From Paractinoplanes tereljensis (GTDB taxonomy: Bacteria > Actinomycetota > Actinomycetes > Mycobacteriales > Micromonosporaceae), in assembly GCF_016862435.1 (NCBI RefSeq), contig NZ_BOMY01000041.1:62001-126000 (forward strand): 64,000 bases of DNA. The letters are read 5' to 3'. Both the position numbers and the translations under genes were made by a program. The first letter of the stretch is position 1, and every line of letters starts with the position of its first letter. Shown piece after piece: positions 43,932-52,953 of this stretch. The notes beneath the pieces were generated by a model that saw only the letters and a program-made list of their open reading frames with translations, was not told where the DNA came from and made no database searches.

Positions 43932-45499
43932 TCGACACACCTTTCTCGCGGCGCGGCTCCTACTTCGCGGTGTCGGCGCTCCCGGACGGCGTCTACCTGC
44001 GCACGGTCCGCGGCGACGCCCGGAATCGGGAGCTCCTGCGCCTCGGCGCCGGCATTTCTTCGGTACGCCCCGGCCGGCTCACGCTGACCGACGGCACCGA
44101 GGTGGCTCTCGCCGGCAGCGGCCGCGCCCTGATCCGGACCACCGGCCCGCCGGCCCTCGACATCCAGGTGCGCGACCAGTACGACGTGGTCGTCGAGGAG
44201 AGCCCGGTCGCGTGGCGGTTCGTCGCCGCGGGCGCCAACCGCAACTACCGGATCCGTCTTGCTCATGGCACCGCCCGGTTGGACGCGACCTGGGACGGCG
44301 AACGCACCACCCGGGCCCGGCTGCTGGTCACCGGGCCGGCGTTGGTGGTCGTCGACGAGTACGGCAGCGCCGCCCCGGCCGGCCCGGTCGAGGATTTCGA
44401 TGCCGTGGCGGCTTCCGCCGACGAGGACTTCACCGCCTGGCTGGAGAAGCACGGCGGTTCTCATCGGCTCGCGGCCTTCGTCACCTGGGCGGCGATGGTG
44501 CCGGCCGGTGGGCTGCTGCGCCGCGAATCGATGCTGATGTCCAAGAACCGGATGACCAACATCTGGAGCTGGGACCACTGCTTCAACGCGATGGCCCTGT
44601 GGCGCGACCCGGCGGGCGCCGCCGACCAGATCCGCACCCTGTTCGACCACCAGGACGAGCACGGTTGCCTGCCCGACTACGTCAACGACGCCGTGGCGGA
44701 ACGCAACTTCGTGAAGCCGCCGGTGCACGGCTGGGCCATCGCCTGGCTGATGGACCGGGACGGGCTGCCCGACGACGCGATCGCCGCCCTGTACGAACCG
44801 CTCGGCCGGTGGACCGACTGGTGGTTCGAGCACCGGGTCTACGGTGGCGACGGGATCCCCTCGTACAACCACGGCAACGACTCCGGGTGGGACAACGCCA
44901 CCGTGTTCGCCGCCGGGGTGCCGGTGCAGAGCCCCGACCTGCTCGCCTTCCTGAGCCTGCAGATGGCCGCCCTCGCCCGCATCGCCGACCGCCTCGGCCG
45001 GCCGGACGACGCCCGGCGCTGGTCGGACCGGGCCGCGGCGACCCGGCGCACGATGTCGGAGCGATTCTGGGTCGGCGGCCGGTTCGTCGCCCGGCACACC
45101 GTCTCGCAGCGGGTCATCGAGTCGGACAGCCTGCTCACCCTGATGCCGCTGGTGCTCGGCGACCTGCTGCCGCCGGATCAGTTCGAAGCCTCCGTGCAGC
45201 GGCTGCTCGACGGCGGCTACCTGACCGAGCACGGCCCGGCCACCGAGCCCCCGCACAGCCCCGACTACGTCGCCGACGGTTACTGGCGCGGCCCGATCTG
45301 GGCGCCCACGACCCTGCTGCTCGTCGACGGTCTGCGCCGGGGCGGCCGCGCCGACCTGGCCGACGACATCACCCGGCGTTTCCTGGCCACCTGCAGCGCC
45401 GCCGGCATGGCCGAGAACTTCGACGCGCTCACCGGCGCCGGCCTGCGCGACCCCAGCATGACCTGGACGGCGTCGGTGTTCCTGGTGCTGTCCGTTTGA
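43928..45499 (+). CDS. GH63-like (mannosyl-oligosaccharide glucosidase-type) hydrolase
   Basis: A 523-residue protein with an N-terminal beta-sandwich (about 1-170) and an (alpha/alpha)6 barrel (about 175-523) in the MGH1/GH63 style. Motifs are WSWDHCFNAMAL (Trp213 to Asp216-His217), NHGNDSGWDNAT with Asp322 as likely acid, YWRGPIWAPT, and AENFDALTG with Glu496 as likely base. No signal peptide, so it acts on imported oligosaccharides. The ATG overlaps the stop of the preceding barrel protein by 4 bp. The two barrel genes form a pair downstream of the ROK regulator, and their order suggests sequential steps on one substrate. Confidence 0.78.
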   Translation: MIDTPFSRRGSYFAVSALPDGVYLRTVRGDARNRELLRLGAGISSVRPGRLTLTDGTEVALAGSGRALIRTTGPPALDIQVRDQYDVVVEESPVAWRFVAAGANRNYRIRLAHGTARLDATWDGERTTRARLLVTGPALVVVDEYGSAAPAGPVEDFDAVAASADEDFTAWLEKHGGSHRLAAFVTWAAMVPAGGLLRRESMLMSKNRMTNIWSWDHCFNAMALWRDPAGAADQIRTLFDHQDEHGCLPDYVNDAVAERNFVKPPVHGWAIAWLMDRDGLPDDAIAALYEPLGRWTDWWFEHRVYGGDGIPSYNHGNDSGWDNATVFAAGVPVQSPDLLAFLSLQMAALARIADRLGRPDDARRWSDRAAATRRTMSERFWVGGRFVARHTVSQRVIESDSLLTLMPLVLGDLLPPDQFEASVQRLLDGGYLTEHGPATEPPHSPDYVADGYWRGPIWAPTTLLLVDGLRRGGRADLADDITRRFLATCSAAGMAENFDALTGAGLRDPSMTWTASVFLVLSV

Positions 45500-45522
45500 G
45501 AGTTCGACCTTCGCGGGGCAGT

Positions 45523-46446
45523 ATGCATCGGGTGCAGCGTTCCCGCTACGTCGTCCTAGCCCCCGCCCTGGCCTTTGCCGCCCTGCTCGCCGGGTGCGGC
45601 CCCGACGCCGACAAGACGCCGTCGGCCGCCTCGTGGGTGAGCGCGGCCCCATCCGTCTCGCCGTCGTCCTCACCCTCCGCGTCCGCTTCCCCATCCGCCG
45701 CTTTGTCGCCGAGCGCCACCGCCGCGGCGCTCGACTGGTCGGCGAATACCAAGAAGCTGAACGCGGCGCTGGCCAAGGTGCCCGGTTCCTTCTCGGTGGC
45801 CGTGCTGGACAAGAAGACCGGCCAGAAGTACGCCTACCGCGGCACCGTCAGCTTCGACACCGCGAGCATCGTGAAGGCGCAGATCCTCGCCTGCATGCTG
45901 CTGCACGACCAGGCCGCCGGCCACGCCCCGACCTCGGGCGAGATGGCACTGGCCAAGCCGATGATCCGGCTGAGCGACAACAACGCGGCGTCCAGCCTGT
46001 TCCAGCACGTCGGCGGCCGCTCCGCGGTGACGGCCTGCAACCGCAAGCTGGGCCTGACCCACACCGCGGTCAACAGCCGGTGGGGCCTGACCAAGACCAC
46101 CGCCAACGACCAGATCCGCCTGCTGAGCGAGTTCGTAGACACCGCCGGCCCGCTGAACGCAGCCTCCCGCAAGACGATCTACACCCTGATGAGCACGGTC
46201 TCCGAGGCGCAGGACTGGGGCGTCCCGTCGGTAGCCACCTCCGGCGAGACTGCAACGGTGAAGAACGGCTGGGACACCCGCTCCGCCGACGGCGGCCTGT
46301 GGGCCATCAACACGATAGGCCGGGTAACCGACGACGACGTAAACGTCTCGATAGCCGTCCTCTCCCACGACAACCAATCCATGTCGTCCGGCGTAACCCT
46401 GGTCCAGAAGGTAGCCAAACTGACCCGCCAAACCCTCGGCTACTGA
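45523..46446 (+). CDS. Serine beta-lactamase/PBP-like lipoprotein
   Basis: A 307-residue secreted lipoprotein. The lipobox LLAGC gives Cys25, followed by a Ser/Pro/Ala linker (about 35-68) that spans the cell wall. The class A beta-lactamase-like domain has SxxK at Ser115-Lys118 (SIVK) and SDN at 151-153. The third KTG box appears as KNG in TVKNGWD, and the omega-loop Glu166 is not evident. The missing Glu and altered KTG argue for a peptidase- or esterase-like role, or a weak lactamase, over a strong resistance enzyme. The gene follows the GH63-like gene by 23 bp but has its own ATG. Co-transcription is uncertain. Confidence 0.8.
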   Translation: MHRVQRSRYVVLAPALAFAALLAGCGPDADKTPSAASWVSAAPSVSPSSSPSASASPSAALSPSATAAALDWSANTKKLNAALAKVPGSFSVAVLDKKTGQKYAYRGTVSFDTASIVKAQILACMLLHDQAAGHAPTSGEMALAKPMIRLSDNNAASSLFQHVGGRSAVTACNRKLGLTHTAVNSRWGLTKTTANDQIRLLSEFVDTAGPLNAASRKTIYTLMSTVSEAQDWGVPSVATSGETATVKNGWDTRSADGGLWAINTIGRVTDDDVNVSIAVLSHDNQSMSSGVTLVQKVAKLTRQTLGY

Positions 46447-46460
46447 AATCCCCCAGTACG

Positions 46461-46485
46461 CGATCGGGCCGCAGGCCGCTGATCG
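46461..46485 (+). terminator. Possible hairpin after the beta-lactamase-like gene
   Basis: CGATCGGGCC and GGCCGCTGATCG flank a GCA loop with one internal mismatch region. It lies 14 nt after the stop codon. Confidence 0.4.
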
Positions 46486-46611
46486 GTCTCCGGGCGGTAA
46501 TGTCGCAAATATCCAAAAGCTCCGGGTGGTAGGTGCGGGCGCGGCCGAGCTATCACGTCTCCGCCCCTCCTAAGATTGGTCTTGCATAAGGTGAGCGAGG
46601 GGAGGTCGGCG

Positions 46612-46992
46612 ATGGCCTATGAGGCGATGACGCTTGCTGGGCTTGCCCGTCATCTCTCCCGCCAGCCGGACGAGAAGATCCAGTGGAAACACGTCTGGGA
46701 GTTTCTCGAGGAGTACCGGTGGGAGCTGGCTGAGAGGCGAGCTGAACTCCTGGCCGAGGAACCGCCGCCGACCGGAGACCCGCGATGGGACGCTCTCCTC
46801 GGGGCGCTGGCCGAACATCTCGCATCCGAGGTTGACTGCGCTCCGCCCGACTGGACGCGGTCGCGGGTCCTGGCGACTCCATGGTTCCCCTCGTCGCTGC
46901 CGTCCAAGCGAATGGAAGCTCTCGTCTGGGCGCCGGCGGCATTCCGCAAGCACGGCGTATATCTCTCCGCGCATGACCTGGAAGCCGCGTGA
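46612..46992 (+). CDS. Small protein paired with a nucleotidyltransferase, putative antitoxin
   Basis: A 126-residue soluble protein starting at ATG 46612 with GGGGAGG about 5 nt upstream. The sequence is helical and charged (LARHLSRQPDEKIQWKHVWEFLEEYRWE), with a hydrophobic middle and a C-terminal strand region. It has no recognised domain. It overlaps the DUF6036-type nucleotidyltransferase gene by 4 bp. This small-protein plus nucleotidyltransferase order recurs in actinobacteria and resembles AbiE/type IV-like toxin-antitoxin loci, so a regulatory or antitoxin role is inferred from position. Codon use is less GC3-biased than in its neighbours, a hint of transfer. Confidence 0.6.
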   Translation: MAYEAMTLAGLARHLSRQPDEKIQWKHVWEFLEEYRWELAERRAELLAEEPPPTGDPRWDALLGALAEHLASEVDCAPPDWTRSRVLATPWFPSSLPSKRMEALVWAPAAFRKHGVYLSAHDLEAA

Positions 46993-47510
46993 GCGACGAC
47001 GGACTACTCGGCCGGGCCGAGCTGGAACGCGCCTTCACCGCACTCGGAGATCGTCTGGTCCGCCGAGGTGTCGTCGCCGACCTGTTCATCGTCGGCGGAG
47101 CGGCCATGGCACTCGCCTACGACTCACAACGCGTGACCCGAGACGTCGACGCCACCTTCGTCCCGCACGGCGTGGTCCTGGAAGAGGCCCGCAACGTGGC
47201 AGAGGCTATGGGCTTACCGCCGTGGTGGCTCAACGAGCAGGCCAGCGCCTACGTCTCCACCCAGAAAGACCCGGGCAAACGCGAAGTCTTCGACCACCCC
47301 GGCATCAGGGTGATGGCCGCCTCGCCGGAACATGTCTTCGCCATGAAAGCCTTCGCCGCCCGCAGCCGTGACGAAGAAGATCTGCGTGCCCTGGCCGCCA
47401 TCATCGGGATAACCACGATCGACGCGGCCCTCGAACTCTGCACACAATTCTTCCCGAGCGAGCAACTTGGCGTCAGATCACGAGCCATGCTCGAGGACTT
47501 GTTCGCCTGA
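46989..47510 (+). CDS. DUF6036-like nucleotidyltransferase (AbiEii/MenT-type)
   Basis: A 173-residue nucleotidyltransferase-fold protein. The fold starts with FIVGGAAMALAYDSQRVTRDVDATF, where the GG turn and the Asp pair in RDVDATF (D-x-D) match the catalytic pattern of the AbiEii/DNA-polymerase-beta-like superfamily. HVFAMKAFAARSRDEEDLRALA follows, a motif common to this group that includes toxins modifying tRNA or proteins. The GTG start overlaps the upstream small gene, so both are one operon. Toxicity has not been shown for this subfamily in general. Defence against phages or plasmid maintenance is possible. Confidence 0.72.
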   Translation: MSDDGLLGRAELERAFTALGDRLVRRGVVADLFIVGGAAMALAYDSQRVTRDVDATFVPHGVVLEEARNVAEAMGLPPWWLNEQASAYVSTQKDPGKREVFDHPGIRVMAASPEHVFAMKAFAARSRDEEDLRALAAIIGITTIDAALELCTQFFPSEQLGVRSRAMLEDLFA

Positions 47511-47599
47511 AGGCAGCGACGCTGCGAGCCTGCCTGCAGGTTCTGTGTGCGTCAAAAGACGTACGCGAAGGGCTGGTTGTCGTCTCTAGCGTTCTTGGT

Positions 47600-48391
47600 A
47601 TGCGGAAACCAGTCATCTTCATCCATGGCCTCTGGCTGCACGCGTCGTCGTGGCTGCCCTGGATCGATCTGTTCGCCGAGCGGGGCTACGAGCCCTCGGC
47701 CCCGGGCTGGCCCGGTGACGCCGGCACCGTCGAGGAGACCCGGGCCAACCCGGACGCGGTCGCCGGTCACGGCATCGACGACGTCGTCGCCCACTTCGCC
47801 GGCATCTTCGAGTCGCTGCCGGTCAAGCCGATCGTGATCGGTCACTCGTTCGGCGGCATGATCGCCCAGAAGCTGCTCGGTCTCGATCTGGCGGCGGCCG
47901 CCGTGGCCATCGACGCCGCCCAGATCAAGGGTGTGCTGCCGCTTCCGTTGTCGACGCTGCGGTCGGGCTTCCCGATTCTCAGCAACCCGGCGAACGGCAG
48001 CCGGGCCGTCTCGCTGACGGCCGAGCAGTTCCGGTACGCCTTCGGCAACGCGATCCCCGAAGCGGAGTCCCAACAGCTGTACGACCGCTGGTCCATTCCG
48101 GCGCCGGGCAAGCCGCTGTTCGAGGCGGCCGCCGCCAACTTCAACCCGCACTCCCCGGCCAAGGTCGACACCGCCAACGAGTCCCGTGGCCCGCTGCTGC
48201 TGATGGCCGGCGGCAAGGACCACACCGTGCCGGAGACCATCGTGCGGGCCACCCTCAAGCAGTACCGCCACTCGCACGCGGTCACCGACATCGTCGACTT
48301 CCCCGACAAGGCGCACTCGCTGACCATCGACGCCGGCTGGCGCGAGGTCGCGGAGACCGCGCTGACCTGGTTGAAGGAGCAGGGCCTGTAA
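47600..48391 (+). CDS. Alpha/beta hydrolase
   Basis: A 263-residue cytoplasmic hydrolase with the complete triad: Ser83 in GHSFGG, Asp207 in GGKDHTV and His239 in DKAHSL. FIHGLW provides the oxyanion-hole HG motif. The small cap domain (about 125-185) gives no clear substrate. Lactones, esters or haloalkanes are possible. TAGCGT (47587-47592) lies 7 nt before the ATG and no ribosome site is seen, so the transcript may be leaderless. It is convergent with the LAL regulator, with stop codons directly adjacent. Confidence 0.88.
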   Translation: MRKPVIFIHGLWLHASSWLPWIDLFAERGYEPSAPGWPGDAGTVEETRANPDAVAGHGIDDVVAHFAGIFESLPVKPIVIGHSFGGMIAQKLLGLDLAAAAVAIDAAQIKGVLPLPLSTLRSGFPILSNPANGSRAVSLTAEQFRYAFGNAIPEAESQQLYDRWSIPAPGKPLFEAAAANFNPHSPAKVDTANESRGPLLLMAGGKDHTVPETIVRATLKQYRHSHAVTDIVDFPDKAHSLTIDAGWREVAETALTWLKEQGL

Positions 48392-51058
48392 TCACATTCC
48401 GGAAGTGAGCAGAGCCTCGGCGAGACCGGCCCGGGAGCGTACCCCGACCTTCGGAAAGATGCGGTAGAGATGGGTGCTGACCGTCCGTGGAGAGACATAG
48501 AGCTGCCGGGCGATCTCCTGGTTGCTCAGTCCGCGGGCGGCCAGCTGGGCGATCTGCAGCTCCTGGGCGGTCAGCTGCCCGGTGCGGTCCTCGCCGCGGT
48601 TGACCGTCTCGCCGGTGGCCCGCAGCTCGCGGCGGGCCCGCTCGGCCCACGGGGCCACGCCGAGGGCGGTCAGGGTCTCCCACGCCGCCCGCAACACCGG
48701 CCGTGCCTCGGCGGGGCGGCGCTGACGCCGCAGCCACTCGCCGAGGGCGAGCTGAATCCGGGCGCGCTCGAACGGCCACCCCGCGAGATCGGCCTTGAGC
48801 GCGTCGCGGAAGTCCTGCTCCGGGTCGGTGGCCAGCAACGCCTGGGCGTAGCTCAGATGCACGGTCAGCACCGGCCACGGCGCGGAGGCGGCCAGCGACC
48901 GGCACTCCTGCACGATCAGATCCAGCTCCGGCAGGCGTTCGGCCAGGCGGCCCGCCTCGGCCAGGTGGGCGAGAGCAACCAATCGGACGTACGGATGGTA
49001 GGCCTCGTCCTGCGGATCGAAGATCCGGCGCAATTGCTCGTACGCGTCCAGGGGTTTACCGTCCGCGAGCATCGCGACCCCCCGCACCATCGTGATCACC
49101 GACTGGAACGGGTGCCGGCCGCCGGAGTGCAGGGCCTGATCGGCCTGATCGGCGTGGGCGGTGGCGGCCGTGACGTCGCCGCGCAACGCCTCGGCCAGAC
49201 CGAGGCAGAGCTTCGCGCTGATCGCCCCGACGAAGTCCTTGACCTCGAGCGAGAGCCGTTGCGCCTCCTCCCCCGCGACCACGGCCAGCCGTACCTCGCC
49301 GGAGTGCGCCGCGATCCACGCCTGCGATTTCAGCGCGAACAACAGCGTGTTGAAGTGACCGTTGAACCGCGAGCCGGCGATGGCGTCCGCCAGCAGCAAC
49401 GCGGCCGAGGGGTGATCGCCGATCGCGGTCGCGGCCTCGCCCAGCTCGAACAGCCGATCGGGCCGGCTCGGCGGCGCCGCCACCTTCTCGGCCAGTCGTT
49501 CCACGAGCTGCGCCGCCCGCTCGGTGGGCGCGTTGTGCGCGAGCACCCGGATCAGGCGCGGGTCGTCGGCCGGGATCGCCAGCCGCTCGATCAGCGCGAG
49601 GATGTCGGCCCGGCGCTCCGGTGGCGGCGGATCCCACCAGTTGCGCAGGGCGAACAGGGTGAGGGCGTCCAGGGCGAGCTCGTCGTCGCCCTCGTCGATG
49701 ATCCGCTCGACCACGTCGAACAACCGGGCGTGCCGGGTCTGGCCGGACCAGCCCTCACCGAGGACGGCCTCGCGTATCCACAGGAACCGGACCTGCTGGC
49801 TCGCGTCCAGCTCGTACCCGGCGATCGTCCGGAGCAGGTTTTCGCTGCGGCGCCGGTCGCCCATCTTCATGGCCGTGGTGACGGCCCACATCAACCGATC
49901 CACCCGGACATGCGGGTCCTCGGTCAGCTCGGCGGCACGCTGCCAGGCCACGACGGCGGTGTCGATGGCGCCGCCCCGCCCGGCTCGTCCGGCCAGCTCG
50001 GCCATCCGCCGACCCAGTTCCTCGTCGATGCCCAGGGTGGCCGCGGCCCGGTGCCAGGTGTTCCGGTCGCCGTCGGCCGGCAGCACCCGGGCCAGGGCGG
50101 CGTGCGCGGCGAGGCGCTCGGCCTCGGTCGCCGCCTGTCGAACCGCCGAGCGGATCAGCGGGTGCCGGAACTGCACGCTGACCCCGTCGCTGGTGAGCAG
50201 GCCCGCGTTCAGCGCGGGTTGCAGGGTTTCGGTCGTGGCCGGGCCGGCGGCCGACAGCACCTCGTCGAGCCGGTCATCGTCGTCGACCGCCGCCACCAGC
50301 AGCAGCGACCGGGTGGGCGCCGGCAAACCGGCCACCACCGTCGCATACGTACGCTCGAGCCGGGCGGTCAGCGGCAACGAGCCGGGCGGCGCGTGCTGAT
50401 CCAGCTCGCCGGCCGTGCCCGACAGCTCGATCAGGCCCAGCGGGTTCCCGCCGGCCTCCGCGATCACCCGGTGGCGCAGGGCCGGAGACAGATCGGCGGC
50501 GACCCGGTCGAGCAGCGAGGCGACCGCGTCCGCCGGCAGCGGGCCCACCTCGACCTCGGCCAGGCCGGCGCCGGCCAGCCGGGCCGCGGCTTCCTCGCCC
50601 TCCCGCACCGCCACCAGCAGGATCAACGGCTCGTCCGCGAGCCGGCGCCCGACGAACGCCAGCGCCTGCCAGCTCTGCCGATCGATCCACTGCGCGTCGT
50701 CCACCACCAGGCAGATCGGCCGGGCCGAGGCGGCCGAGCTCAGCAGCTCCAGCGCCGCCAGCCCCACGGTGTGTGGTTCACCGTCCGTGATCGTGTCCCG
50801 GCTCAGCGGCGCCAGCAGCTGCCGGAGCGCCACGAACGGCAGGCGCGTCTCGGCCTGCACGCCGGTCACCGACAGGACCCGGATCTCCTGCTCCTCCGCG
50901 AGCTCCCGGGCCGTACGCAGCAGTGCGCTCTTGCCCATGCCCGGCGCCCCGCGCAACACCAGCGCGTCGCCCGCGGAATCGGACACCCGGGCCAGTACCG
51001 ACGTGATCCGACCCAGCTCGGCATCCCGTCCGAACAGCACTTCCTCCAAGATCCCCAC
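48392..51058 (-). CDS. LAL-type LuxR regulator with AAA ATPase domain
   Basis: An 888-residue large ATP-binding regulator. Walker A GAPGMGKS at 37-44, Walker B CLVVDDAQW at 116-124, followed by a winged-helix/TPR-like helical region (about 330-800) and a C-terminal LuxR HTH (about 822-885, LTAQELQIAQLAARGLSNQEIARQL, VSPRTVSTHL). LAL proteins are ATP-dependent activators, often of secondary metabolism or carbon use. Target genes are not evident. The closest neighbours are the convergent hydrolase and the broken Lrp/MFS pair upstream. The GTG at 51058 was taken as start, and a TTG three codons downstream is also possible. Confidence 0.9.
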   Translation of the reverse strand: MGILEEVLFGRDAELGRITSVLARVSDSAGDALVLRGAPGMGKSALLRTARELAEEQEIRVLSVTGVQAETRLPFVALRQLLAPLSRDTITDGEPHTVGLAALELLSSAASARPICLVVDDAQWIDRQSWQALAFVGRRLADEPLILLVAVREGEEAAARLAGAGLAEVEVGPLPADAVASLLDRVAADLSPALRHRVIAEAGGNPLGLIELSGTAGELDQHAPPGSLPLTARLERTYATVVAGLPAPTRSLLLVAAVDDDDRLDEVLSAAGPATTETLQPALNAGLLTSDGVSVQFRHPLIRSAVRQAATEAERLAAHAALARVLPADGDRNTWHRAAATLGIDEELGRRMAELAGRAGRGGAIDTAVVAWQRAAELTEDPHVRVDRLMWAVTTAMKMGDRRRSENLLRTIAGYELDASQQVRFLWIREAVLGEGWSGQTRHARLFDVVERIIDEGDDELALDALTLFALRNWWDPPPPERRADILALIERLAIPADDPRLIRVLAHNAPTERAAQLVERLAEKVAAPPSRPDRLFELGEAATAIGDHPSAALLLADAIAGSRFNGHFNTLLFALKSQAWIAAHSGEVRLAVVAGEEAQRLSLEVKDFVGAISAKLCLGLAEALRGDVTAATAHADQADQALHSGGRHPFQSVITMVRGVAMLADGKPLDAYEQLRRIFDPQDEAYHPYVRLVALAHLAEAGRLAERLPELDLIVQECRSLAASAPWPVLTVHLSYAQALLATDPEQDFRDALKADLAGWPFERARIQLALGEWLRRQRRPAEARPVLRAAWETLTALGVAPWAERARRELRATGETVNRGEDRTGQLTAQELQIAQLAARGLSNQEIARQLYVSPRTVSTHLYRIFPKVGVRSRAGLAEALLTSGM

Positions 51059-51109
51059 CCCCAGCCGGCCCAGCCTCGCACATCCGTCCCGAGCCGGCTC
51101 GGATGAGCA

Positions 51110-51863
51110 TCACGGACGTACTGTGCCGAGCTGCTTGACGTTTCGTAGCAGCGGCTCCGACTCGACCCGCTGCACACCGTCCAGCGAGCCCAGCTTCTCG
51201 GTCAGGTACCGGTAGAACGCCGGCATGTCCCGGCAGATCGCCAAGGCCTGCACATTCGTCGGCCCGGTGATGGCCGCCGCGTAGACGATCTCCTCGTGCT
51301 CGCGAAGCGCCGCACCGACCGCCGCCAGCCGGGACGGGGCAACCGTCAGCCACAGCAGGACCGCGGCGCGGAATCCGTACATCTCCGGTTTGCTCTCCAC
51401 GTCGGTGTAGAGCGAGCCGGACTCGAACAGCTCCTGCATCCGGCGGCGGGCGGTCGACTCCGGCCAGCCGGTCGTGGCCGCCAGCTCCGCGTAGCTGAGC
51501 CGCCCGTCCCGGGCGAGCGCCTCCAGCAGCGGCGCGTCCGCGGGGGTGAGACGCGCCGCCGGCCGAGCACCGCCCGGCGCCGCCCAGACCGGGGTCAGCG
51601 CCTCGATCTGCTCGGCGGTCAGCGCGTCGTCGTGCAGGTCCGGGCCGACCGCCTGACCGGCGAACTGGTGGACCACGCAGTGCGCGCTGACCGAGGTCAC
51701 CCGCGGGGTCCGGGGCAGCTTCTGCAGCAGCAGGGTCTCCCGGTCGGCCGAGGCGGGCACTCGCACGGTGCAGGCGATCTCGGTGCCACCCGAGGTGATC
51801 GACACCCAGCCGGTGTCCGGGCGGCGGGCCAGGGCCCCGGCGATCGGCAACGCCGAGTCGGGG
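51110..51863 (-). pseudogene. Lrp/AsnC-family regulator lacking its N-terminal HTH
   Basis: The frame ending at 51110 encodes the later part of the two-HTH type of Lrp/AsnC regulator. It keeps the end of a first RAM-like domain (PDTGWVSITSGGTEIACTVRVP), a complete second HTH (LTPADAPLLEALARDGRLSYAELAATTGW) and a second RAM domain ending in LLRNVKQLG. The N-terminal HTH, about 90 residues, is missing. Upstream of about 51863 the frame only reads the antisense of an MFS gene. No credible start or promoter remains at the junction. A deletion that also removed the MFS N-terminus is the simplest explanation. Confidence 0.7.
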
Positions 51864-52847
51864 GCGGGCGCGGTCAACGGGGTGGCCGCGGCGGCCGGCC
51901 CGCTCGCCGGCGGCCTGCTCACCGAGCACCTCAGCTGGCGCTGGGTGTTCCTGGTCAACCTGCCGATCTGCCTGATCGCGATCTGGTTCACGGTGCGCGG
52001 GGTGCGCGAGTCCCGGGCGCCGGCCGGTGGCCGCCTCGACCTGCCCGGCACGATCAGCTTCACCGTGGCGGCGGCCGCCGTGACGTACGGCCTGATCCGC
52101 GGCGGCGAGGCCGGCTGGACCGACGGTGTCACCCTGGCCGCGTTCGCCGCCGGGCTGGTCGCGCTGGCCGGGTTCCTTGTCGTCGAAGTCCGCTCGGACC
52201 ACCCGATGCTCGACCTGACCCTGTTCCGCCGGGTGCCGTTCACCGTACTGATCGTCGCCGCGTTCCTCGCCCAGGCCGCCGCGTTCGCCTACCTGCCGTT
52301 CAGCACCGTCTGGCTGCAGCAGGTGCTCGGCAACGGCCCGGTCGACGCCGGCCTGTACGGCGCCCTCCCCTCGGCCGCCGCCGCCCTGCTCGTCGGCGCT
52401 TCCGCCGGCCGGTACCTGCAGCGGATCGCCCCGCGCTGGACCGTCGGCATCGGCCTGCTCCTGATCGCCGCCGGTAACCTGATGCAGGCCCGGATCGGCA
52501 CGGACAGCACCGGCTCGGTCCTGATCCCCGGACTGATCGTGGCCGGTCTCGGCATCGGCTGCGTGCTGCCCGCCAACGCCTCGGCGGTGCTGGCCGAGGT
52601 GCCGCGCGAACGCAGCGGGATGGCCGGCGGGGCACTCAACACGTTCCGCCAGCTCGGGCTCGCATTCGGCATCGCGGTCTTCGGGACCGTCTTCACCAAC
52701 CGGATCGCCGACGGGCACGGCACGCCGGCCGCGGTCGCCGACGGGTTGAACACGACCCTGCTGATCGCCTCCGGAACCGCCCTGGCCGCCGCGATCCTGG
52801 TGCTCGTCCTGCTCCGCAAGCCCGCCGCCGTACCCGCGTCTTCCTGA
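51864..52847 (+). pseudogene. EmrB/QacA-type MFS transporter lacking its N-terminal third
   Basis: From about 51864 the plus strand encodes AVNGVAAAAGPLAGGLL, then EHLSWRWVFLVNLP, the segment after helix 5 of drug:H+ antiporter-2 family (14-helix) transporters, and continues normally to the C-terminus at 52847. Roughly 135 N-terminal residues, with helices 1-4 and motif A, are gone. The 30 residues read upstream in this frame are antisense of the Lrp gene. The two broken genes face away from each other across a single junction near 51864, where their shared promoter region should be. The protein cannot be a normal transporter. Confidence 0.75.
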
Positions 52848-52853
52848 AGAAGA

Positions 52854-52868
52854 TGAAAATCACTTCCA
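52854..52868. promoter_or_regulatory. Zur-like box 1
   Basis: TGAAAATCACTTCCA matches the actinobacterial Zur palindrome TGAAAATCATTTTCA at 13 of 15 positions. It lies 100 bp upstream of the zinc-binding protein gene. Confidence 0.65.
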
Positions 52869-52916
52869 GTAGGATTGCCAGCGCGGCTCGCCTCACCCTA
52901 CGGTTCTTAACGGATT

Positions 52917-52931
52917 TGAAAACCGTTCCCA
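52917..52931. promoter_or_regulatory. Zur-like box 2
   Basis: TGAAAACCGTTCCCA matches the Zur pattern at 11 of 15 positions and starts exactly 63 bp (six helical turns) after box 1, close to the znuA start. Same-face spacing supports cooperative repression. Confidence 0.55.
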
Positions 52932-52953
52932 GTACGAACCTAAGGGTGATCTT

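Noticed and set aside
45523..46446. Calling the gene a true class A beta-lactamase
   Set aside because: KTG is replaced by KNG and the omega-loop Glu was not found, so only the fold is claimed.
48470..51106. Long plus-strand frame opposite the LAL regulator
   Set aside because: It is an antisense shadow. The minus strand has Walker and LuxR motifs and correct codon bias.
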